Source of the DNA: CAZPBO01 sp964584815
GTDB taxonomy: Bacteria; Planctomycetota; SKW154
DNA length: 38,722 nt
Reading direction: 5' to 3'
Assembly (NCBI GenBank): GCA_964584815.1
Contig: CAZPBO010000016.1
Span: 1-38,722, forward strand
The position numbers and the translations under genes were made by a program. Position 1 is the stretch's first letter, and each line of letters opens with the position of its first letter. Shown piece after piece: positions 31,422 through 38,722 of the stretch. Under the pieces are notes generated by a model. That model saw nothing but the letters and a program-made list of their open reading frames with translations, had not been told where the DNA came from and did no database searches.

Positions 31422-32084
31422 ATGAGGCGCCGTTTCAACGCGAGGCGTTACCGTCGCAAACGCGTGGCGAGCACCACCATATTTGTTGTTGTGGTCTTCT
31501 TTGTGATTGCGGTAATTGCATATGCTGCTTTTAAGAATAAGAAGTTTGTGGTGAGGCGCTACAAGACGGCGATACGGGCGGACTGGCGCCGTTTCATCGC
31601 GCCTCCACCGAAGCGCTATCGGCTTGCCGATGTGGAGAAAGAGACCTCACCCAACTATCGCCGAGCCAACGACCTTATCGCCACCGCCTTCGGTGCCATT
31701 GACGCCGCCACTCCGCCAGCGCCGCAGCATATTCCCATCCTCAACGATGCTGTTGCCTCACTGCAGGAGGCTTACAGGCTCCTCACCGCAGAAGGGACGG
31801 AGAAGGCGCTTAAGGCTGCGCGCGATGTGAAGCGCAAAATTGGTGAGGCGCGCTACAAACTCGCCGTTATCCGTTTCAAATCAGCGCTTAAGACTTACGA
31901 AGAGGCAGGGTTCGGCGCCTCCGAGAACCAGGCAAAATTGCGTCTTGCTTTCAATCAACTCAAGGAGTGCCGCTCACTTCTCCTTCAGGCGAAGAGGGAT
32001 TATCAGAACACATCCGTTGCGCAACTTGAGAAAGAGATGAATCAGATTCTTTATGATGTGCAGAAAAGGCTTACCTTCAAATGA
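31422..32084 (+). CDS. Single-pass membrane protein of unknown function
   Basis: A 220-residue protein. The N terminus is strongly basic (MRRRFNARRYRRKR), followed by one membrane segment (about 18-36). The rest is soluble and helical, TPR/coiled-coil-like (NDAVASLQEAYRLLTAEG, ALKAARDVKRKIGEARYKL, LRLAFNQLKECRSLLLQAK). Basic residues before the helix predict an N-in, C-out topology. No family is recognised. The ATG at 31422 has GGAG eight bases upstream; an in-frame GTG at 31383 would overlap the DUF350-like gene. Its stop overlaps the next gene as ATGA. Confidence 0.65.
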   Translation: MRRRFNARRYRRKRVASTTIFVVVVFFVIAVIAYAAFKNKKFVVRRYKTAIRADWRRFIAPPPKRYRLADVEKETSPNYRRANDLIATAFGAIDAATPPAPQHIPILNDAVASLQEAYRLLTAEGTEKALKAARDVKRKIGEARYKLAVIRFKSALKTYEEAGFGASENQAKLRLAFNQLKECRSLLLQAKRDYQNTSVAQLEKEMNQILYDVQKRLTFK

Positions 32085-32800
32085 GCGCCACGGACAGACT
32101 GGATTTTGTGAAAGAGAGGATAAGCGGGCTGCTTACTGAGTTGCCTGGGAGCGTATGGGGTGTTGCCGACATAGGGCGGGTAATGGATGAGGAACCCGAC
32201 GCATTGGCGCATATGGAAGGGCTTGGGCGCTTTAAGCGTGCTGTTGTTGTGGCGGCACCGCTTCCCAGAGGGGCTTTTGCCGACTTAAGGGATGCGCCGA
32301 CTCCGCTTTATATGCATCATTATCGGCAACTCAACTACGCCCTTGACCGCATCGCATTCAGGGTCGCTGTTGTTCTTGAGGATGCGGGCTTTTTGGGGTG
32401 TGCTGTGGCGGCAAGCCAGTATGTCTCACTGTCGCCGCGTCCTGTGGGGCATCTGTCGCATCGCGTTTTGGGGTATTACGCAGGTCTGGGTTTTATAGGC
32501 AGACCGACACTGCTCATAACGCCGCGGTTTGGACCGCGCGTGCGGCTTGTGAGCGTTCTGACAGACGCGCCGCTTCAGCCAACGGGTCCCAAACGCTTTG
32601 ACGGATGCGGTGACTGCCGCGCCTGCATTGCCGCCTGTCCTGCGGGTGCCATCCGCCCAGACTCCAGAGATTTTGACTGGGCTGCCTGTTTTGCGCAACT
32701 CCAAAAGTTCCGTAAAATTCGCTTTGTTGGGCAGCATATTTGCGGCGTCTGCATTGCGGTCTGTCCCAGAAGTGGGGTTATACAAGCGCTCGCAGAATAA
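32081..32800 (+). CDS. QueG-like short Fe-S (epoxyqueuosine reductase family) protein
   Basis: A 239-residue cytoplasmic protein. Two [4Fe-4S] sites are visible: C176, C179, C182, C186 (CGDCRACIAACPAGAI) and C203, C221, C224, C228 (ICGVCIAVCP), in the ferredoxin-like arrangement of QueG. The segment HLSHRVLGYYAGLGFIGRP and LLITPRFGPRVRLVSVLTD also match QueG, which uses cobalamin to reduce epoxyqueuosine in tRNA. Classical QueG is about 350 residues with a C-terminal HEAT-like region that is missing here, so another corrinoid-linked reduction is possible. The 3' end overlaps the holA-like gene by 23 nt. Confidence 0.8.
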   Translation: MSATDRLDFVKERISGLLTELPGSVWGVADIGRVMDEEPDALAHMEGLGRFKRAVVVAAPLPRGAFADLRDAPTPLYMHHYRQLNYALDRIAFRVAVVLEDAGFLGCAVAASQYVSLSPRPVGHLSHRVLGYYAGLGFIGRPTLLITPRFGPRVRLVSVLTDAPLQPTGPKRFDGCGDCRACIAACPAGAIRPDSRDFDWAACFAQLQKFRKIRFVGQHICGVCIAVCPRSGVIQALAE

Positions 32801-33728
32801 ATCCCTCAATTGCGAGGTAGGGGTCAGCGCCTGACTTCACTGCCGCGTCTGTTTCATACAGCATCTCCACCGCCCGCCTTATCCGCACCCTCGCGTTGCG
32901 CCTTAACTTTTGCAACCCGCGCATCAGTCGCCGACGCCTCCAATCAGGGAAATCCACCCCTTTAAGGTGCCCTTCAAGCGCGTTCAACCCACCCAGCGCC
33001 TGCTGCACAAGATGCACAACCACATCCTGCGGGGTCGTCACCTTACGCCCATCACGGGTTCTTATCCCTTCCTCAAAAGAGCGTTTCACCACCTCAAGTG
33101 CCGCCTTTGCGTTCCATTCCTCAATTGCGCCCGTCAGGTCGTATGCTTTGCTTGGGGCGTGGTCGGCGACAAGGTCCGCTACTTTGCCACCGCTCAACGC
33201 CAACTTCTCCAATTCCTTCACCGCCGCGTCAAAATCGCGGTCCACCCGCCGCAGCAGTTCTGCAATGTCTCCTTGTCCGAGTCTCACCTTCAACCTTCGC
33301 GCCTCGCTTGCCACCGCCTCTCTCAACTCCGATAGCCTCTCAGGTGGTTCTGCATCCACCACCTCCGCACCCGCTTCCTTCAAACGCCTCTTCCCAGACT
33401 TATTGACTCCACTGACCCATACCACAAGCACTCCACGCCCCCAGTGCCCTTTGAGGAGCCATTCTTTGCCGAGAAGTTCCTCGTCGGCGTCTTCTATCAG
33501 CAGCAGAGGTCTGCCTCCAAAAAGGGGTGCTGTGGCGAGGCGCGCAAGCGCTTCCTCCACATTTCCTTCTTTTGCGCTTACACGCTCAAACATCGCCTCA
33601 ACGCCGTCTTGCCGCTTTATTCTCTCTTTCAACGCGTCAAGAAATCGGGTTGCCAGAACACGGCTGTTTCCCACAATCACATAAAGCCGCCTGATGGGGA
33701 GTTTGTCATCTATTCCCAACTGGCGCAT
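32778..33728 (-). CDS. holA: DNA polymerase III delta subunit (HolA)
   Basis: A clamp-loader subunit that opens the sliding clamp during DNA replication. The 316-residue length fits. The N-terminal RRLYVIVGNSRVLATRFLDAL corresponds to the usual 'lYll.G.e..l' start, FGGRPLLLIEDAD to the middle ATPase-like domain without P-loop, and the helical C-terminal part (QQALGGLNALEGHLKG, LRRNARVRIRRAVEMLYETD, AVKSG) to the collar domain, which typically ends 'd...K.g'. The ATG at 33728 follows GGAGGAGAGAGG; the longer frame upstream lies within the peptidase gene. Sequence drift in HolA is high, so the call is good but not certain. Confidence 0.78.
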   Translation of the reverse strand: MRQLGIDDKLPIRRLYVIVGNSRVLATRFLDALKERIKRQDGVEAMFERVSAKEGNVEEALARLATAPLFGGRPLLLIEDADEELLGKEWLLKGHWGRGVLVVWVSGVNKSGKRRLKEAGAEVVDAEPPERLSELREAVASEARRLKVRLGQGDIAELLRRVDRDFDAAVKELEKLALSGGKVADLVADHAPSKAYDLTGAIEEWNAKAALEVVKRSFEEGIRTRDGRKVTTPQDVVVHLVQQALGGLNALEGHLKGVDFPDWRRRRLMRGLQKLRRNARVRIRRAVEMLYETDAAVKSGADPYLAIEGFILRALV

Positions 33729-35175
33729 CGCCTCTCTCCTCCAGTTGCTCAAGAAGGCGCAGGAGTCGCGGTGAGTCGGGCCATCTCTGAAGCGCTTTAA
33801 GTAAGAGGTGTTTTGCTTTTTCCCCTCTTCCGGAGAGGTCGGCGAACTCCACACGCCTTGCCGCGACTTCCCACCCCGGAAGTCTCGCATCCTCAATTGC
33901 TACCGAAAAGTAGAGCGTAAGACCAAGGAGCGTTACGCCAAAGAGCAGCAGGACAGCGAGCGTGTTTGCGCGCACTATCCGAGAGAAGGTTTGAGGGTCG
34001 CTTTTAAGTGAGGCGACGGTTTCAATGCGGTGGGGAAGAGGGAAATGACGCCAGTGGGAGAAAAGTTTGCGCATCCCTCCTGCCGCCAGCCATATCCGCA
34101 TCAGGGATGTGGCGTATGTTTGGGGGCTGACGAGGTTGGCGGCGTAAGCATCGGCTGTCTGTTCAAAGCGTCGCGATATCCAGCCGAATCCTGAAAGAAA
34201 AGCCGCTACCAGTCCTAACGCCGCCACTGCCCCCCATAATGCCGCCGATACACCTGTTGCCTTCTCAAACGCAGGTCCAATATCCCAGAGCCTTGCCACA
34301 AGCCACACCACTGTTCCCAAAAATCCGAGCCCGTAAATGAGGAACAGTGTGGGATGATGCAGACGCGCGTGTCCCAACTCGTGCGCAAATATCGCCTCCA
34401 ACTCATCCAGCGGACATTTCAGCAATCCCTCACTAACGAACACAAAACGCATCCGTCCGAAAAGCCCTGCTATGGATGCATTGGGAATGGAGTTGGCGCC
34501 TGTTCTCATCACATATATCGCCTTCAGCGGAACACCTACTCTGTTGGCAATCTCCATCAGATGGTGTTCAAGTTCGCCGCGGAGACGCACTGACGGAATC
34601 GCGAGCAGCGCAAGATACGGCATTGCAATGGCAAAACCAGCCGCCACCGCTGCAAGCCCCGGGTAAAGAAGAGACCTGTATGTCCAGACCACCTCGCCCA
34701 GAGAAGGCACCGCATCCAGCACCGCCAACAGCACCCAGATGCAGAAAAACGGGATGGTGGGGGTTAGGAAGCCTCGTGCGGCGGCGAGGAACTCCTCCCC
34801 CATCCGCGGTCGCCGCCCCGATAATTCCCCCTCACGCCGAGCCCCCACAAGCACCACCAGACCATAAAGCAGCGTGGCAAAGAGAAGAAGCAACAACTGT
34901 CCTAACGGAAAACCGAGGGTTTTTGCCACCTCATCCGCGCCGAGAAGATGCACCGCCACAGCCGTAATAAGGATGAGAAAACGCCTTGCCCACCGAAGCA
35001 GCACCCCCACCTCTGCCGCTTGCTTGACACCCTTAAAACGCACCCACAACACCACCCCCACACCCATCAGCGCCCACAGAAGAAACACCAGCCACCCAGA
35101 AAGCCCCAGTGAATATCCAACAGGCGGCATAAAGACTACCGCCACGCACACAAGACCCACAAAAAAATGGCTCAT
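33706..35175 (-). CDS. M48 family membrane metallopeptidase
   Basis: A 489-residue inner-membrane zinc protease (HtpX/Ste24-like). There are about seven to eight hydrophobic segments. The zinc site is H265-E266-x-x-H269 in FAHELGHA, with the third ligand E338 in EQTADAYA (E-x3-D). Upstream GANSIPNASIAG and FVSEGLL are typical of the family. The C-terminal region holds a soluble TPR-like helix pair (HLLLKALQRWPDSPRLLRLL). Such enzymes degrade misfolded membrane proteins. The start overlaps the metallo-beta-lactamase gene by 4 nt, and the 3' end overlaps holA by 23 nt. Confidence 0.9.
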   Translation of the reverse strand: MSHFFVGLVCVAVVFMPPVGYSLGLSGWLVFLLWALMGVGVVLWVRFKGVKQAAEVGVLLRWARRFLILITAVAVHLLGADEVAKTLGFPLGQLLLLLFATLLYGLVVLVGARREGELSGRRPRMGEEFLAAARGFLTPTIPFFCIWVLLAVLDAVPSLGEVVWTYRSLLYPGLAAVAAGFAIAMPYLALLAIPSVRLRGELEHHLMEIANRVGVPLKAIYVMRTGANSIPNASIAGLFGRMRFVFVSEGLLKCPLDELEAIFAHELGHARLHHPTLFLIYGLGFLGTVVWLVARLWDIGPAFEKATGVSAALWGAVAALGLVAAFLSGFGWISRRFEQTADAYAANLVSPQTYATSLMRIWLAAGGMRKLFSHWRHFPLPHRIETVASLKSDPQTFSRIVRANTLAVLLLFGVTLLGLTLYFSVAIEDARLPGWEVAARRVEFADLSGRGEKAKHLLLKALQRWPDSPRLLRLLEQLEERGDAPVGNR

Positions 35176-35816
35176 CTTACCCCACCAACAAACGGATTGT
35201 GCTGTTTCTCCTCACCTATCGTCGTCTCAGGACCGTGCCCGGGATAGACAACCGTTTCGTCTGGTAGGACAAAGAGGCGCTGCCGTATCGCGTTGGCGAG
35301 GGTCTCAAAACTGCCGCCTGGAAAGTCGGTGCGTCCCACCGAGAACTGAAACAGCGTATCGCCGCAGAATAGAACCGGCGGTTTTATCCCGTCACAATAA
35401 AGCGAGATGCCACCTGCAGAGTGTCCAGGTGTGTGTATCACTCTGAAACGGTAGCGTCCCAGCACGATTTCGTCGCCGTCTTTAAGAAGTCTGTCCGCCG
35501 GCGGACTTTTGAAGCGGAAGTTTAAGAACAATGAAAGGTTGCGGGATGGGTCTGTTAAGGCGGGAGCGTCCAGTTCGTGGATGAGAAGTTGCGCATCGGG
35601 ATAGGCGCGTTTTAAGTCCTCATTTGCAGCGATGTGGTCTATATGCGCGTGAGTGTTCACAATGTAGCGGACTTTGAGACCGTGTTTTGATATGCGCTGC
35701 TGTATCTCCAACCCGTCACCGCCAGGGTCAATCACCATCGCCTCTTTCGTCTGCGTGTCCCAGACGATGTAACAGTTGGTCATAATATCGCCGACAACAA
35801 GCCGCAGGATTTCCAT
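35172..35816 (-). CDS. Glyoxalase-II-like metallo-beta-lactamase hydrolase
   Basis: A 214-residue cytoplasmic hydrolase. The metal motif is H56-x-H58-x-D60-H61 (THAHIDH), with further ligands H132 (HTPGHSAGG), D153 (CGDTLF) and H194 (YPGHGPETTIGEEK) and a C-terminal NPFV, as in YcbL/glyoxalase II proteins. It probably hydrolyses a thioester such as S-lactoylglutathione or another thiol adduct; the thiol in this organism is unknown. The ATG at 35816 follows GGGGGAGCAGCG and begins the family N terminus. It overlaps the M48 peptidase gene as ATGA. Confidence 0.88.
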   Translation of the reverse strand: MEILRLVVGDIMTNCYIVWDTQTKEAMVIDPGGDGLEIQQRISKHGLKVRYIVNTHAHIDHIAANEDLKRAYPDAQLLIHELDAPALTDPSRNLSLFLNFRFKSPPADRLLKDGDEIVLGRYRFRVIHTPGHSAGGISLYCDGIKPPVLFCGDTLFQFSVGRTDFPGGSFETLANAIRQRLFVLPDETVVYPGHGPETTIGEEKQHNPFVGGVR

Positions 35817-35842
35817 CGCTGCTCCCCCAGATGTTCGTAGAT

Positions 35843-35870
35843 ATGATACAGCCAGAGGTTCCAATAGCAA
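35843..35870 (-). promoter_or_regulatory. Predicted promoter of the hydrolase-M48-holA operon
   Basis: On the minus strand TTGCTA (35865-35870), 16 bases, then TATCAT (35843-35848). The -10 matches five of six bases and the -35 four. The start would be near 35836, about 20 nt before the ATG at 35816. Confidence 0.45.
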
Positions 35871-35949
35871 AAGATAGCCCGATTCCTGTCCAGCAGCACC
35901 ACGCAGATAACCAGATATACAGAGATTGTGGATAGAACGGCTCTTTTTG

Positions 35950-35983
35950 TTGGCTTGTTGCCATATTAGACTATCCTTATTCT
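35950..35983 (+). promoter_or_regulatory. Weak predicted promoter of cooC-cooS
   Basis: Two overlapping candidates exist: TTGGCT-N16-TATCCT (35950-35977) and TTGTTG-N17-TATTCT (35955-35983). Both place the transcription start close to the GGAGGG ribosome binding site at about 35989-35994, giving a very short leader. Neither matches the consensus strongly. Confidence 0.33.
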
Positions 35984-36000
35984 ACAGAGGAGGGAACGCT

Positions 36001-36750
36001 ATGAAGATATGCGTTTCAGGTAAAGGCGGTGTGGGGAAGACGCTTGTTTGTGCGGCATTGGCGCGCCTTTTGGCAAAGAAAGGACTTTCGGTGTGGGCAA
36101 TAGATGCTGACCCCGACGCCAACCTTGCGCTCGCACTCGGCATTGATGATGCAGACATAACGCCACTTGCGCAAATGCGGCAACTCATCAAAGAACGCAC
36201 CGGCGCACAAGATGGATGGGGTGCTATTTTTAAGATGAACCCCGAAGTCGCCGACATACCTGAAAAGTTCTATAAGGAGAAGGACGGAGTAAGGTTGCTT
36301 GTTCTCGGTGCTGTGCGTAAAGGGGGTGGGGGATGTGCCTGTCCCGAAAATGTGTTTCTGAAGGCGCTTTTGAACCATATGGTTTTGAGCCGCAAGGATG
36401 CGTTGGTGGTGGACTTGGAAGCGGGGCTTGAGCCCTTGGGGCGTGCGACGGTGATGGGGGTTGACTGGATGCTGGTGGTGACAGAGCCAACAGAAGCGGC
36501 GGTAGCAACAGTGTCGCGGATAAAACGGCTCGCCGATGACCTGCGCATAAAACGCGTCGGTTGCATCGTTAACAAGGTCCACAACGAGGAAGATATAAGA
36601 TTTGTTGAAGCGAAAAAGCCTACAGGCGTTGAACTGCTGGGTGCAGTTCCCTATATTGGAGAACTGCGACGCCATTATGGGGTTGTTGAGCGGCTGGAGA
36701 ATGCCGTCGGTAGCGTCGCTGACAAACTGTGGGGAATAAAAGAGCGCTAA
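36001..36750 (+). CDS. cooC: CODH nickel-insertion ATPase
   Basis: A 249-residue MinD-type P-loop ATPase that matures the Ni-Fe-S C-cluster of carbon monoxide dehydrogenase. The deviant P-loop is GKGGVGKT (7-14), the switch IDADPDANLALALG follows, and C112-x-C114 (GCACPEN) is the metal-binding pair known for CooC-type proteins. CooC binds nickel at its dimer interface through this Cys pair and releases it on ATP hydrolysis. The ATG at 36001 is preceded by GGAGGG and begins the family N terminus; the longer frame adds unrelated residues. It lies 16 nt before cooS. Confidence 0.93.
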   Translation: MKICVSGKGGVGKTLVCAALARLLAKKGLSVWAIDADPDANLALALGIDDADITPLAQMRQLIKERTGAQDGWGAIFKMNPEVADIPEKFYKEKDGVRLLVLGAVRKGGGGCACPENVFLKALLNHMVLSRKDALVVDLEAGLEPLGRATVMGVDWMLVVTEPTEAAVATVSRIKRLADDLRIKRVGCIVNKVHNEEDIRFVEAKKPTGVELLGAVPYIGELRRHYGVVERLENAVGSVADKLWGIKER

Positions 36751-36766
36751 CATAGGAGGACTGGGG

Positions 36767-38722
36767 ATGGCTGAGGAGAAGAAAAAGCGCACCGTCGTTG
36801 AGGGGCTGCAGGGACTGATTGACCATATGGATGAGGAGGGCATAGAGCACTGCTTTAAGCGACACGATTTGCAATCGCCACGCTGCAAGTTCGGCTCAGA
36901 AGGTGTCTGCTGCCGTATCTGCTATATGGGACCCTGCCGCATAACGAAGAAAGCCGAGAGGGGTGTGTGCGGTGCGGATGCGAACACGATAGCGGCGCGT
37001 AATTTTATCAGAATGATAGCAGGAGGTGCCGCCGCACACTCCGACCACGGTCGCGATGTCGCTCATGTCTTCCTTGAAACCGCAAAAGGCAACATCAAAG
37101 GTTATCAAATCAAAGACCGCCAAAAACTGATGGATGTCGCAGGATATCTGGGCATTGAGACAGAAGGCAAGGATTTACAAAAGATAGCAATTGAGGTTGG
37201 TGAGGTCTGTCTTGCGGAGTTCGGCAAACAGCACGGTCACATAAAGTTCTGTGAGAGGGCACCGAAGAAGCGGCAGGAAATCTGGAAGAAACTGGGCGTC
37301 ACACCTCGCGGCGTTGACCGCGAAATCGTTGAGATAATGCACCGCACCCATATGGGCGTTGACCAGTATTACCACAGCCTCATAATGCAGGGAACACGGT
37401 GCGCTCTTGGCGATGGCTGGGGCGGCTCCATGATTGCTACAGAACTGCAGGACATTTTGTTTGAGCAGCCGTGGCATCTGCGCTCCACAGTCAATCTTGG
37501 CGTTCTCAAACCCGACTATGTCAACATTGTGGTGCACGGGCATGAGCCGATATTGAGTGAGATGATAGTTGTGGCGGCAAACGAGCCAGACATGATAAAA
37601 CTGGCAAAGGACAAAGGCGCAGCAGGCATAAACATCGCCGGCATCTGCTGCACCGCAAACGAAATACTTATGCGTCACGGCATCCCCATTGCGGGCAACT
37701 TCCTCTTCCAGGAGTTCGCCATCGCAACAGGTGTTGTGGACGCGATGATTGTGGATGTTCAATGCATAATGCAGGGACTCTCACAACTGCAGAACTGCTT
37801 CCACACAAAACTGATAACCACCAGTCCCAAAGGCAGAATACCCGGCGCTACCCACATTGAGTTTGACGAGGAGAATCCGCTTGAGACAGCCAGAGAAATT
37901 GTGCGTGCTGGCGTAGAGAACTTCCCGAATCGGCGTGGTGAGCCGCGTATCCCCGATGAAAAACAAACCGTTGTTGCCGGCTTCACACACGAATCGGTAA
38001 TCCATATGCTCGGCGGCTCCTTCCGCACAGGCTACAGACCACTCAACGACAACATCATAAACGGACGCGTCTTCGGCATCGCTGGTGTGGTCGGCTGCAA
38101 CAATGTCAAATTCACCCACAACGAGTTCCACACCGAAGTCGTGAAGGAGTTGGTGAAGAACAATGTGCTGGTTCTGCAGACAGGTTGCAGCGCGATAGCA
38201 TGCGGAATGGCGGAGTTGATGGTGCCGGAGGCGGCGGAGAGATTTGCGGGTGAAGGTCTGGCGGAGGTCTGCCGCACCGTTGGTATCCCGCCTGTTCTAC
38301 ACTGTGGCTCCTGCGTGGACAACTCCCGCCTGCTGATCGCCGCAAGCGGTGTCGTCAATGAGGGAGTCGCCGACAAAGATGTCTTCCTTGGTGAGGACAT
38401 AGCGGACCTGCCGATGGCAGGCGCTGCGCCTGAATGGATGTCAGAGAAAGCGATATCCATCGGACACTACTTCGTCGCAAGCGGCGTCTTCACCGTCTTC
38501 GGCATAGGTCTGCCGGTAACAGGTGCGCCCGAATTCAGCCAATACCTGTTTGCGGAGATAGAGAAGGACCTTGGCGGCAAGTGGGCTGTCGCAAAGACGC
38601 CCAAGGAGATGGCGGAGATGATGCTGGACCACATAGCGGAGAAACGGCGCGCGCTTGGTATACACAAGAAGAAAGAACGCGTTCTCTACGATATGGAGAT
38701 GCGCCGCCAACTGGAAGTCTAA
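36767..38722 (+). CDS. cooS: Ni-Fe carbon monoxide dehydrogenase catalytic subunit
   Basis: Oxidises CO or reduces CO2 at the C-cluster; 651 residues, complete. D-cluster Cys C40 and C48 and B-cluster C49, C52, C57 and C68 are present (EGVCCRICYMGPCRI). C-cluster ligands are H259 (VHGHEP), C294/C295 (GICCTAN), C333 (VQCIMQ), C444 (VVGCNN), C474 (TGCSAIACG) and C516 (HCGSCVDN). The proton-relay residues H91, H94 and K561 (SEKA) are also in place, so it is likely active. GGAGGACTGGGG precedes the ATG. The stop is the last codon of the window, so whether acetyl-CoA synthase or a ferredoxin follows cannot be told. Confidence 0.97.
   Translation: MAEEKKKRTVVEGLQGLIDHMDEEGIEHCFKRHDLQSPRCKFGSEGVCCRICYMGPCRITKKAERGVCGADANTIAARNFIRMIAGGAAAHSDHGRDVAHVFLETAKGNIKGYQIKDRQKLMDVAGYLGIETEGKDLQKIAIEVGEVCLAEFGKQHGHIKFCERAPKKRQEIWKKLGVTPRGVDREIVEIMHRTHMGVDQYYHSLIMQGTRCALGDGWGGSMIATELQDILFEQPWHLRSTVNLGVLKPDYVNIVVHGHEPILSEMIVVAANEPDMIKLAKDKGAAGINIAGICCTANEILMRHGIPIAGNFLFQEFAIATGVVDAMIVDVQCIMQGLSQLQNCFHTKLITTSPKGRIPGATHIEFDEENPLETAREIVRAGVENFPNRRGEPRIPDEKQTVVAGFTHESVIHMLGGSFRTGYRPLNDNIINGRVFGIAGVVGCNNVKFTHNEFHTEVVKELVKNNVLVLQTGCSAIACGMAELMVPEAAERFAGEGLAEVCRTVGIPPVLHCGSCVDNSRLLIAASGVVNEGVADKDVFLGEDIADLPMAGAAPEWMSEKAISIGHYFVASGVFTVFGIGLPVTGAPEFSQYLFAEIEKDLGGKWAVAKTPKEMAEMMLDHIAEKRRALGIHKKKERVLYDMEMRRQLEV

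Noticed and set aside
35950..35962. Sigma-54-like TTGGC...TTGCC upstream of cooC
   Set aside because: The GG and GC elements are only 8 bases apart instead of about 12, so the spacing is wrong.
36016..36888. A 290-codon open frame on the minus strand
   Set aside because: It lies antisense to cooC and the start of cooS, whose active-site motifs are complete; the frame has no family features.

Overview
The window is a gene-dense stretch of bacterial chromosome from a Gram-negative-type (diderm) organism. BamD-like and LptE-like outer-membrane assembly lipoproteins and many lipobox signal peptides show two membranes. A CooC-CooS pair (Ni carbon monoxide dehydrogenase), an oxoacid:ferredoxin oxidoreductase gamma subunit and a corrinoid-type Fe-S reductase point to an anaerobic, ferredoxin-based lifestyle. 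Large secreted PDZ, Ig-like and FG-GAP proteins beside a divergent MnmE-like GTPase recall Planctomycetes or related uncultured phyla. That placement is inference; no rRNA or marker comparison was possible. Strong GGAGG-type ribosome binding sites and start/stop overlaps are used throughout. The exact 100-N gap at 17246-17345 shows a scaffolded draft assembly.

Layout. 30-1764 (+): enolase and an FtsB/DivIC-like division protein, converging on a small lipoprotein gene. 1888-2406 (+): orphan PorG-type gamma subunit. 2291-23602 (-): a near-continuous run of about 21 genes with no gap above about 57 nt. In transcription order it holds a GspE-N-like/TPR/laminin-like membrane protein, SmpB, an RqcH-like protein without its N-terminal domain, three envelope lipoproteins (TPR, BamD-like, LptE-like), a small protein, an Ig-like repeat protein interrupted by the gap, an FG-GAP propeller lipoprotein, a small winged-helix-like protein, an SPFH-beta-propeller protein, a membrane protein, a PDZ protein with 12 Asp/Tyr repeats, a lipoprotein, PlsY, CoaX, the MnmE-like GTPase, PyrR, PyrB, PyrC and a VanZ-like protein. 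23752-29239 (+): PanE, an alpha/beta hydrolase, a small protein, a sodium:amino-acid symporter with a zinc-ribbon-like insert, a CAP-like protein and a DUF3592-like protein. 29242-30978 (-): secreted M28 peptidase with a PDZ domain. 31111-32800 (+): DUF350-like protein, a single-pass membrane protein and a short QueG-like Fe-S protein. 32778-35816 (-): HolA-like clamp-loader subunit, M48 peptidase and glyoxalase-II-like hydrolase. 36001-38722 (+): CooC and CooS, ending exactly at the window edge.

Functional links. PanE and CoaX both feed coenzyme A synthesis. PyrR/PyrB/PyrC cover regulation and two early steps of pyrimidine synthesis. PlsY makes lysophosphatidate for membrane lipid. SmpB and the RqcH-like protein suggest ribosome rescue and nascent-chain quality control. 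CooC loads nickel into CooS. The least explained part is 8.6-18 kb: co-oriented secreted, lipid-anchored and membrane proteins of unusual architecture, which I regard as the best candidate for an undescribed envelope system.

No tRNA, rRNA, CRISPR array, insertion sequence or phage gene was recognised. No gene-free stretch exceeds 300 bases; the largest are 35817-36000, 23603-23751 and 30979-31110, all divergent promoter regions.
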